From an uncultured Comamonadaceae bacterium (GTDB lineage Bacteria; Pseudomonadota; Gammaproteobacteria; Burkholderiales; Burkholderiaceae_C): DNA of 8,345 bases. Every line of letters begins with the position of its first letter. The first letter of the stretch is position 1. The DNA is taken from NCBI GenBank assembly GCA_937871735.1, contig CALMOI010000346.1:1-8345 (forward strand), read 5' to 3'. Shown piece after piece: positions 1-5,103 of the stretch. The translations under genes were made by a program, and so were the position numbers. The notes beneath the pieces were generated by a model. It was not told the DNA's origin. It was given only the letters and a program-made list of their open reading frames with translations, and did not search any database.

Positions 1-470
1 GTGATGCTGATATTGAGACCGCGCAAGGCATCAACCTTGTCGTACTCAATTTCAGGGAAAATGATTTGTTCTTTGACGCCAACGTTGTAGTTGCCGCGAC
101 CATCAAATGCACGACCCGAGATACCACGGAAGTCACGCACGCGGGGCAGAGCCACGGTCACGAAACGATCCAGGAATTCGTACATTTGCACGCCACGCAG
201 GGTCACCATGCAACCAATGGCTTGACCTTCGCGGATTTTGAAACCAGCGATAGCCTTCTTAGCCTTGGTTACCACGGGCTTTTGGCCTGCGATTTTGGTC
301 AGGTCGCCCACGGCGTTGTCCATGACCTTCTTGTCAGCCACGGCTTCGCTCACACCCATGTTCAGGGTGATCTTGGTCAAACGGGGCACTTGCATCGGCG
401 AGGTGTAGCCAAACTTGGCCATCAACTCGGGAGCAACTTTGTCGCGATAGATTTCTTGCAGTCGTGCCAT
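1..470 (-). CDS. rplE: 50S ribosomal protein L5, 3' end cut by window edge
   Basis: Ribosomal protein L5 is part of the central protuberance of the 50S subunit, where it binds 5S rRNA and contacts the P-site tRNA. Reading the minus strand from the ATG at 470 gives 156 uninterrupted codons beginning MARLQEIYRDKVAPEL. The family's conserved stretches are present: TKITLNMGV at about residues 32-40, GQKPVVTKAKKAIAGFKIREG at 62-82, and FRGISGRAFDGRGNYNVG at 114-131. The family is usually about 179 residues, so roughly 23 C-terminal residues lie beyond the left edge. The start is supported by an AAGGCGG ribosome binding site (478-484) inside the end of rplX. Only 2 bp separate the rplX stop from this start, which suggests translational coupling. 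The order rplN-rplX-rplE is the standard start of the spc operon, and rpsN and rpsH would be expected next, outside the window. Confidence 0.97.
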   Translation of the reverse strand, partial: MARLQEIYRDKVAPELMAKFGYTSPMQVPRLTKITLNMGVSEAVADKKVMDNAVGDLTKIAGQKPVVTKAKKAIAGFKIREGQAIGCMVTLRGVQMYEFLDRFVTVALPRVRDFRGISGRAFDGRGNYNVGVKEQIIFPEIEYDKVDALRGLNISI

Positions 471-472
471 GG

Positions 473-793
473 TCATGCCGCCTTGATTTCTTCACCGCTG
501 GACTTGTAAACGCGAACGCGCTTGCCATCAGCCAGGAGTTTGATGCCCACGCGGTCAGCCTTGCCAGCTGCCACGTTGAAAATGGCCACGTTGGACTGGT
601 GAATCGGCATGGTCTTTTCCACGATACCGCCAACAACACCCTTCATGGGGTTGGGCTTGGCGTGCTTTTTCACCAGATTGATGCCTTCAACCAGCAACAT
701 CGAGTCATCCTTGCGGGACACGACTTTGCCGCGCTTACCTTTGTCGCGACCGGTGATCACGATGACTTCGTCGCCTGTACGAATCTTGTTCAT
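473..793 (-). CDS. rplX: 50S ribosomal protein L24
   Basis: L24 is an early assembly-initiator protein of the large subunit. It binds the 5' domain of 23S rRNA near the exit of the peptide tunnel. The 106-residue product is of normal family length. Its N-terminus, MNKIRTGDEVIVITGRDKGK followed by RGKVV, is the KOW motif (about residues 3-27). It continues with the typical VEGINLVKKHAKPNP and GGIVEKTMPIHQSNVAIFN segments. The ATG at 793 is preceded by TAAGGA (800-805), which overlaps the TAA stop of rplN, so ribosomes finishing L14 can re-initiate here. It lies between rplN (9 bp upstream) and rplE (2 bp downstream) in one transcription unit. No frameshift or unusual residue is seen. Confidence 0.97.
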   Translation of the reverse strand: MNKIRTGDEVIVITGRDKGKRGKVVSRKDDSMLLVEGINLVKKHAKPNPMKGVVGGIVEKTMPIHQSNVAIFNVAAGKADRVGIKLLADGKRVRVYKSSGEEIKAA

Positions 794-802
794 GGCGTGT
801 CC

Positions 803-1171
803 TTACAAAACTTCAGGAGCCAAGGACACGATCTTCATGAACTTCTCGGTACGCAGTTCACGCGTGACCGGGCCGAAGATGCGGGTGCCGATAGGCTCCA
901 ATTTGGCGTTCAGCAACACTGCTGCGTTGCCGTCGAATTTAACCAACGAGCCATCGCTACGACGAATGCCCTTGGCCGTACGAACCACCACTGCGCTGTA
1001 AACCTCGCCTTTTTTGACGCGGCCACGCGGTGCGGCTTCTTTGATGCTCACTTTAATGATGTCGCCAACACTGGCGTAGCGACGCTTAGAACCGCCGAGC
1101 ACCTTGATGCACAGGACGGACTTCGCGCCGGTGTTGTCGGCAACGTCTAACCGAGATTCTGTCTGGATCAT
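803..1171 (-). CDS. rplN: 50S ribosomal protein L14
   Basis: L14 sits at the subunit interface of the 50S particle and contributes to a bridge with the 30S subunit. The reading frame is open back to 1258, but the start at 1171 gives exactly 122 residues, the standard bacterial length, and the canonical N-terminus MIQTESRLDVADNTGAK. Conserved blocks include GGSKRRYASVGDIIKVSIKEA (about 26-46), VVVRT (62-66) and the C-terminal SLVKFDGNAAVLLN ... PIGTRIFGPVTREL run (about 74-106). A weak GGGA (1180-1183) sits 8 nt before the ATG. It is the first gene of the operon here. The gene usually preceding it, rpsQ, is absent, and transcription probably starts at the promoter at 1312-1340, leaving a leader of about 134 nt. 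Confidence 0.97.
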   Translation of the reverse strand: MIQTESRLDVADNTGAKSVLCIKVLGGSKRRYASVGDIIKVSIKEAAPRGRVKKGEVYSAVVVRTAKGIRRSDGSLVKFDGNAAVLLNAKLEPIGTRIFGPVTRELRTEKFMKIVSLAPEVL

Positions 1172-1305
1172 TTCAATATTCCCAACTTGCACCCGCTGCA
1201 CCTCGCAAGCTAGGCGCATCAGATCAGTCTTGGGCCCGTCGTCCACGCCATGAACCACTCACGACGCTTTTGCTGGGCAAGAAACTTGCACTTTTTCAAG
1301 TGAAG
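1172..1305 (-). promoter_or_regulatory. 5' leader of the rplN-rplX-rplE transcript
   Basis: This is the untranslated stretch expected between the predicted transcription start (about 1305) and the rplN ATG. On the minus strand its first bases can fold into a small hairpin, CACTT-GAAA-AAGTG (1302 down to 1289), with a GNRA-type tetraloop. The flanking CTT and AAG can extend the stem past a one-base bulge. A second hairpin, GCGCCT / AGGTGC (1217-1212 with 1203-1198, one G-U pair, 8-nt loop), ends about 26 nt before the start codon. The frame stays open through part of the leader (up to 1258), but those codons do not resemble L14 or S17. A regulatory role, such as 5'-end protection or feedback control, is inference only. 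Confidence 0.5.
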
Positions 1306-1311
1306 CCTGCG

Positions 1312-1340
1312 ATTATTGCTAACTTATACACTCAAGTCAA
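1312..1340 (-). promoter_or_regulatory. sigma-70 promoter of the spc operon (upstream of rplN)
   Basis: On the minus strand a -35 box TTGACT (1340-1335) is followed by exactly 17 bp and a -10 box AATAAT (1317-1312). Each matches the sigma-70 consensus at 5 of 6 positions. The bases after the -10 box, CGCAGGC, form a GC-rich discriminator like those of growth-rate and stringently controlled ribosomal promoters. The predicted start is near 1305. In E. coli a promoter (Pspc) also lies just before rplN, so the location fits. The -35 box shares two bases with the 3' half of a hairpin described separately. Confidence 0.75.
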
Positions 1341-1359
1341 GCCCGTATCTGGGCTTTTT
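1339..1359 (+). terminator. terminator-like hairpin with T-run in the rplN-proC spacer
   Basis: On the plus strand AAGCCC (1339-1344), a 6-nt loop GTATCT and GGGCTT (1351-1356) form a perfect 6 bp stem that runs into five consecutive T residues (1355-1359). This is the shape of a modest Rho-independent terminator oriented toward proC. On the minus strand the stem is not followed by a U-run. No plus-strand gene ends upstream of it. It could block antisense transcription entering proC, attenuate a proC leader transcript, or be a relic of an older gene order. The sequence does not choose between these. Confidence 0.4.
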
Positions 1360-1363
1360 CTTG

Positions 1364-1380
1364 GGTGATGGAAAATCACC
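1364..1380 (+). other. perfect 6 bp hairpin upstream of proC
   Basis: GGTGAT (1364-1369), a GGAAA loop and ATCACC (1375-1380) form a perfect inverted repeat a few bases after the T-run of the preceding hairpin. There is no T-run after it, so it is not a terminator by itself. It may be a structured proC leader element or a protein-binding inverted repeat. Apart from this, the hairpin at 1339-1359 and the rplN promoter, I see no clear proC promoter in the 274 bp spacer. Confidence 0.3.
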
Positions 1381-1445
1381 ACACCCGCAGGCAGCGGGCC
1401 CAGTCAACGACAATTTCAGACCCACATCCACCGGGGCCACACAGC

Positions 1446-2261
1446 ATGACGACACCTCACATCACCTTCATTGGCGGCGGCAACATGGCCAGCGCCCTCA
1501 TCGGCGGCTTGTACAAGCAAGGCTACGACGCGCGCCACATCGACGTGGTTGAACCCTACGCCGAAGCTTGCGACAAGTTGCACGCGCAATTCGGCATCAC
1601 CGCGCTGAACAAACCGGGCCCGGCGCTGGCACGTGCTTCGCTGGTGGTGTGGGCCGTCAAGCCACAGACTTTCAAAGCTGCCGCGCTCGAAACCCGCTTT
1701 CACACCAAGCACGCGCTGCACCTGAGCGTGGCTGCGGGCATTCGCAGCGACAGCATCGCCAGTTGGCTGGGCACGCAGCGCGTGGTGCGCGCCATGCCCA
1801 ACACGCCCGCGCTGGTCGGCATGGGCGTGACGGCCTTGTTTGCACGCGCCGCTGCCAGCGCCGAAGACCGCACGTTGATTGAGCGCGTCATCGCCCCCAC
1901 CGGCCAGCATTTGTGGGTTGATCAGGAACAGCAACTGGATGCGGTAACCGCGCTGTCGGGCTCCGGCCCGGCCTACGTCTTCTATTTCTTGGAAGCAATG
2001 ACGCAAGCCGGTGTGGACATGGGCTTGTCTGCCGCGCAGGCGCACCAGTTGGCGATAGGCACTTTCGTGGGCGCATCCGAATTGGCACGCAGTTCTGATG
2101 AATCGCCCGCCGTGCTGCGCGAGCGCGTCACCTCCAAAGGCGGCACGACTTACGCGGCCATCACGTCGATGGAGCAAGACAACGTACACAACGCCTTCAT
2201 GCGCGCCATGCACGCCGCTCGCCACCGCGCGCACGAGCTGGGCGACGAATTCGGCGCTTGA
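1446..2261 (+). CDS. proC: pyrroline-5-carboxylate reductase
   Basis: ProC catalyses the final step of proline biosynthesis, the NAD(P)H-dependent reduction of 1-pyrroline-5-carboxylate to L-proline in the cytoplasm. The 271-residue product is of normal length. An N-terminal Rossmann nucleotide-binding segment is visible (ITFIGGGNMASALIGGLYKQ, residues 6-25), then VVWAVKP (67-73), the RAMPNTPALVGMG loop (115-127), and the C-terminal dimerisation and active-site region with ALSGSGPAYVF (169-179) and the family signature RERVTSKGGTTYAAI (225-239). The frame is open upstream to a GTG at 1365, but ATG 1446 matches the family N-terminus and lacks the 27-residue low-complexity extension. Its ribosome binding site is weak (GGGG, 1433-1436). 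It is divergent from rplN and convergent with ubiA, so it is probably transcribed alone. Confidence 0.95.
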   Translation: MTTPHITFIGGGNMASALIGGLYKQGYDARHIDVVEPYAEACDKLHAQFGITALNKPGPALARASLVVWAVKPQTFKAAALETRFHTKHALHLSVAAGIRSDSIASWLGTQRVVRAMPNTPALVGMGVTALFARAAASAEDRTLIERVIAPTGQHLWVDQEQQLDAVTALSGSGPAYVFYFLEAMTQAGVDMGLSAAQAHQLAIGTFVGASELARSSDESPAVLRERVTSKGGTTYAAITSMEQDNVHNAFMRAMHAARHRAHELGDEFGA

Positions 2262-2271
2262 ACCGGCCCGC

Positions 2272-2301
2272 GCTCTATGCCGTCAAGCGATGGCGTAGAG
2301 C
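2272..2301 (+). terminator. hairpin at the proC/ubiA convergent junction, possible proC terminator
   Basis: GCTCTATGCC (2272-2281) pairs with GGCGTAGAGC (2292-2301) to give a 10 bp stem with one U-G pair and a 10-nt loop when read as plus-strand RNA. It begins 10 bp after the proC stop. No T-run follows, so it would be an atypical terminator or a 3'-end stabilising structure. On the minus strand the same stem has one C-A mismatch, so the fold favours the proC transcript. The loop contains the ubiA stop codon (2283-2285), and the 3' arm lies inside the last codons of ubiA. Confidence 0.4.
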
Positions 2302-3206
2302 AGCACGATGCCCGCAAACACCGTGCAGCCCAGCCAGTGATTGAGCCGGAAAGCGTGAAAGCACGACTCACGCTGGCGCTCGCGGATCAGCGTGTAATGC
2401 CACGCCACCTGCGCCAACGCCGCCGCCAGCATCACGGCCAGCACCGAAACCCTGCGCCAGGCTAATGCACTGCTCGCGCTGTCCGCGCCGCTCGCGGCCC
2501 CGAAAGTCAGCGACCAAGTGCCAGGCGGCGCAGCCAGCGCCGTCCACAGCGCCAGGTACACCAAATAGAACAGCGTGATCGCCGCCACATCCCAGTCGCC
2601 CAAGGTGATGGCTGATGTTTTCATGCCGATTTTGAGGTCGTCGTCACGGTCAACCATCGCGTACTCGGTGTCGTAGGCCAGCACCCAGCACAAGTTGCCC
2701 AGCACCAAACCCCAAACCCAACCCGGCACGCCGCCCAACACCGCCGTGAACGCCATTGGAATGCCAAAGCTGAACGCCACGCCCAACACCGCCTGCGGCA
2801 TGGCCACGTAGCGCTTGGCATACGGGTAAATCAGCGTCACCACCAGTGCGCCCAGCGACCAAAGGATGGTCACCAGATTGGTGGTCAGCGCCAGCCCGAA
2901 CGCGGCCAGCGCCAGCACCGCGCCCACCGTCAGCGCCTCTTTCACGCTGATCTTGCCGCTGGTCACCGGGCGCTGAGCGGTGCGCTTGACGTGCCGGTCA
3001 AAGCGCCGATCCGCCACATCGTTGATGCAGCAACCGGCGCTGCGCATCAAGATCGTGCCCAGCGTGAACACCGCCAGCAAATGCCAACCGGGAAAGCCAC
3101 CCGCCGCCAGCCACAGCGCGCCCAGCGTGGGCCACAGCAACAACAACCAGCCCGCCGGGCGATTCCAACGGATCAAATCCAAATACAACTGCAACTTAGC
3201 CTGCAT
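2283..3206 (-). CDS. ubiA: 4-hydroxybenzoate polyprenyltransferase
   Basis: UbiA is an inner-membrane, Mg2+-dependent enzyme that joins the polyprenyl tail to 4-hydroxybenzoate, the first membrane-bound step of ubiquinone synthesis. The 307-residue protein is strongly hydrophobic with several membrane helices. Both Asp-rich diphosphate-binding motifs are present: NDVADRRFDRHVKRT at 62-76 (Asp63, Asp66, Asp70) and YDTEYAMVDRDDDLKIGMKT at 178-197. RWNRPAGWLLLLWPT near the N-terminus is also typical. The frame is open to 3272, but ATG 3206 gives the family N-terminus, has GAGGG (3211-3215) 4 nt upstream, and overlaps the TGA of the upstream peroxidase gene by one base, suggesting translational coupling. 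A stretch at about 226-250 (rich in Gly, Ala, Ser), between late helices, looks longer than usual for the family. This is the last gene of the recG-oxyR-peroxidase-ubiA array. Confidence 0.93.
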   Translation of the reverse strand: MQAKLQLYLDLIRWNRPAGWLLLLWPTLGALWLAAGGFPGWHLLAVFTLGTILMRSAGCCINDVADRRFDRHVKRTAQRPVTSGKISVKEALTVGAVLALAAFGLALTTNLVTILWSLGALVVTLIYPYAKRYVAMPQAVLGVAFSFGIPMAFTAVLGGVPGWVWGLVLGNLCWVLAYDTEYAMVDRDDDLKIGMKTSAITLGDWDVAAITLFYLVYLALWTALAAPPGTWSLTFGAASGADSASSALAWRRVSVLAVMLAAALAQVAWHYTLIRERQRESCFHAFRLNHWLGCTVFAGIVLLYAIA

Positions 3207-4102
3207 CACACCCTCAACTGTCGCCAATCCAACTGCGGGCCTTGCGCCGTCTGCCGCACCGGCGGGCACCACAAGTAACTGCCGGTGACCGGGCGCGACA
3301 TGGCAAACAGCGCGTCCGTCACCCCATCTTCCAGCCCCACCATGCGGGTGAGCTGGGCCTCGAACGCATCCAGCGACTTGCCGAACGCCACAAACATCAA
3401 CCCGGCCTGCTCGCCCGCCGTCCAGGGCATGGAGCGGCGCAGCACAAAGGCCTCAGGCGTGAAACTCTCTTGCGCGGTGCGCTTGACGTGGGCCGAGGCG
3501 GGCGCGTCCTCGATCTCGGCATTGCCCCGGCGCTTGCGGCCAATCATGGCGTCTTGGGCGGCAGGCGGCATGGCCGCGAAGGCGTCCAGGTCATGCAGCC
3601 ACTGCTGCACCGCGACAAAGCTGCCGCCCTTCAAACCCGCACCTTGCCGAATCAGCGCAGCGCGTTCGGCGTCGGCATCCTTCGGATTTTCGGTGCCGTC
3701 TTCGTAGCCGGTCAGATCGCGGCCCCGCCCGTGGCGAAAGCCATCGACCACTTGCGTCAGTTGCAGCGCCGGGGCCAGCGCCTCGGCCAGCGCACGCCCC
3801 CGGTGGATCAGCACACCGCGATCCGTGCCGCGCAGCCAACACCACAGCGCCACGGGCGTGGACGGCACCGACACCTGCGGCCCGATCAGCGCAGGCAACT
3901 CGCGCAGACCCGGCACCTCCAGCCCCAGCGCGGCCACCAAACTCGGCCCCACAGCCAGCACGGTGTGCTCGCCATCGACCAGCGGCGTGACCCGGCGCAA
4001 CGCCTCGCGCAACATGGCGGGCGCAGAGCTGACCAATTCAAAGCACAGATAGCGCCCCATCGGCGGCACGGGCAACAGCAGCCCGGCTTGGGCAGTTTTC
4101 AT
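3206..4102 (-). CDS. DyP-type heme peroxidase (YfeX-like)
   Basis: Dye-decolourising peroxidases use heme and H2O2 to oxidise varied substrates; the physiological substrate of this one cannot be read from the sequence. The 298-residue length fits the short bacterial, YfeX-like class. Hallmarks are visible: the distal GxxDG motif as GYEDGTENP (132-140, catalytic Asp135), the likely proximal heme ligand His205 in SAHVKRT, the distal Arg222/Arg223 in FVLRRSMPW, and GLMFVAFGKSLDAFEAQLTRM (234-254). There is no signal peptide or Tat motif and no encapsulin-targeting tail that I can recognise, so it is probably cytoplasmic. A strong AAGGAG (4110-4115) stands 7 nt before the ATG. It lies 28 bp after oxyR with no terminator between and overlaps ubiA by 1 bp. 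The position next to a peroxide sensor suggests a role in peroxide handling (inference). Confidence 0.92.
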   Translation of the reverse strand: MKTAQAGLLLPVPPMGRYLCFELVSSAPAMLREALRRVTPLVDGEHTVLAVGPSLVAALGLEVPGLRELPALIGPQVSVPSTPVALWCWLRGTDRGVLIHRGRALAEALAPALQLTQVVDGFRHGRGRDLTGYEDGTENPKDADAERAALIRQGAGLKGGSFVAVQQWLHDLDAFAAMPPAAQDAMIGRKRRGNAEIEDAPASAHVKRTAQESFTPEAFVLRRSMPWTAGEQAGLMFVAFGKSLDAFEAQLTRMVGLEDGVTDALFAMSRPVTGSYLWCPPVRQTAQGPQLDWRQLRV

Positions 4103-4109
4103 TCCAGCA

Positions 4110-4115
4110 CTCCTT
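4110..4115 (-). promoter_or_regulatory. strong ribosome binding site of the DyP peroxidase gene
   Basis: AAGGAG on the minus strand lies 7 nt upstream of the ATG at 4102. It is the best Shine-Dalgarno match among the gene starts in the window and fixes the peroxidase start. It sits in the 28 bp gap after oxyR, so the peroxidase may be translated more efficiently than its neighbours from a shared mRNA. Confidence 0.7.
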
Positions 4116-4130
4116 GATCGTCAAACAAAT

Positions 4131-5096
4131 TCAGGACAAGCGCTTCACGCCCGGCAACTCGCAGGCGTAGATTGCGTTGCGCAGCGCGGCAATCGCCTCG
4201 TAGCGGGTGAAGCTGCGCCGCCACGCCAGCACCACGCGGCGCATGGGCGGCGGCACACCACGCGCATCCACGATGGGCAGGTACTTGACGAAAGCGTCTT
4301 CATCCTTGCGGCGCTTACGGCCCGACTCCAGCGCCTCTTTGGGCACCGACAGGCGCGGCACCAGCGTCACGCCCATGCCCGCCGCCACCATGTGCTTGAT
4401 GGTTTCCAGCGACGAACCCTCAAAGCTGCGACGGATGCCCTCGGCATTGCTGGCGTAGCGGGCGAACTCCGGGCACACCTCCAGCACGTGATCGCGAAAG
4501 CAATGACCGTTGCCCAACAGCAGCATGGTTTCGGTCTTGAGCTGCTCGGTCGTCACCGACTTGCGCTTGGCCAGCGGGTGGCTGCTGGGCAGCGCGGCCA
4601 TGAACGGCTCGTCATACAGCGGGGCCAGCGCCAGCCCGGTGTCGGGAAAGGGCTCGGCCAAAATCGCGCAGTCCAGCTCGCCGGTGCGCAGCATTTCTAG
4701 CAAGCGCACGGTGAAGTTCTCTTGCAGCATCAACGGCATTTGCGGCGACATGCGGATGGTGTTGCGCACCAAGTCCGGCAGCAAGTACGGCCCGATGGTG
4801 TAAATCAGCCCCAGCCGAATCGGCCCCGCCAGCGGGTCTTTGCCACGCTTGGCAATCTCGCGGATGAGCGCCGCTTGCTCCAGCACGCTTTGCGCTTGGC
4901 GGATGATCTCTTCGCCCAGCGGCGTGATCGTGACCTCGTTGGCGCTGCGCTCAAACAGCTTGACCTCCAGCTCGTCTTCCAGCTTCTTGATCGCCACGCT
5001 CAGCGTCGGCTGCGAGACAAAGCACGCCTCCGCCGCCCGGCCAAAGTGCTTTTCACGGGCGACGGCGACGATGTATTTCAGTTCGGTGAGGGTCAT
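4131..5096 (-). CDS. oxyR: LysR-type peroxide-responsive regulator OxyR
   Basis: OxyR is a cytoplasmic LysR-family transcription factor that senses H2O2 through a disulfide and activates antioxidant genes. The 321-residue protein has the N-terminal winged helix-turn-helix (residues 1-60: MTLTELKYIVAVAREKHFGR, then AAEACFVSQPTLSVAIKKLE), a linker helix (about 62-90) and a C-terminal sensor domain. The redox pair falls at Cys199 (LLLGNGHCFRD) and Cys208 (LEVCPEF), the same numbering and context as E. coli OxyR, which sets it apart from CysB- or CbbR-like relatives. GSSLETIKHMVAAGMGVTLVP (228-248) is the typical dimer-region motif. It starts 7 bp after the recG stop with only a poor ribosome binding site (AAGG further upstream), so it may be translated by coupling to recG. 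It is followed by the peroxidase gene. Whether it also has its own promoter inside recG is not visible. Confidence 0.95.
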   Translation of the reverse strand: MTLTELKYIVAVAREKHFGRAAEACFVSQPTLSVAIKKLEDELEVKLFERSANEVTITPLGEEIIRQAQSVLEQAALIREIAKRGKDPLAGPIRLGLIYTIGPYLLPDLVRNTIRMSPQMPLMLQENFTVRLLEMLRTGELDCAILAEPFPDTGLALAPLYDEPFMAALPSSHPLAKRKSVTTEQLKTETMLLLGNGHCFRDHVLEVCPEFARYASNAEGIRRSFEGSSLETIKHMVAAGMGVTLVPRLSVPKEALESGRKRRKDEDAFVKYLPIVDARGVPPPMRRVVLAWRRSFTRYEAIAALRNAIYACELPGVKRLS

Positions 5097-5103
5097 GTGT
5101 GGC

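Noticed and set aside
440..500. Possible S8 feedback site at the rplE start, as in the E. coli spc operon
   Set aside because: I could not find a fold around the rplE start that resembles the S8-binding helix of 16S rRNA.
464..1150. 228-codon plus-strand frame opposite the ribosomal-protein genes
   Set aside because: Three canonical ribosomal proteins are encoded on the other strand across this span.
1172..1258. Upstream in-frame extension of rplN, or a remnant of rpsQ
   Set aside because: The extra codons match neither L14 nor the C-terminus of S17, and ATG 1171 gives the invariant 122-residue L14.
1286..1316. Possible plus-strand promoter for proC (TTGCAC, 19 bp, GATTAT)
   Set aside because: The spacing is too long and the -10 box is poor. 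It would also place the terminator-like hairpin almost at the transcript start, so it was not supported enough to list.
1365..1445. Upstream GTG start extending proC by 27 residues
   Set aside because: The extension is low-complexity and absent from the family; ATG 1446 gives the normal N-terminus.
1416..2234. 272-codon open frame on the minus strand opposite proC
   Set aside because: It is a shadow of proC, with no recognisable domain and no ribosome binding site of note.
3207..3272. Longer ubiA start at 3272
   Set aside because: The extra 22 residues lie within the end of the peroxidase gene in another frame. ATG 3206 has a ribosome binding site and begins the family-typical N-terminus.
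3242..4117. 291-codon open frame on the plus strand opposite the DyP peroxidase
   Set aside because: Its translation is rich in Arg, Gln, His and Pro, as is typical of a shadow frame. The peroxidase motifs on the other strand explain the region.
4114..4124. Short palindrome TTGA-TCG-TCAA between oxyR and the peroxidase gene
   Set aside because: Four-base arms overlapping a Shine-Dalgarno sequence are expected by chance and do not match an OxyR-type spaced site.
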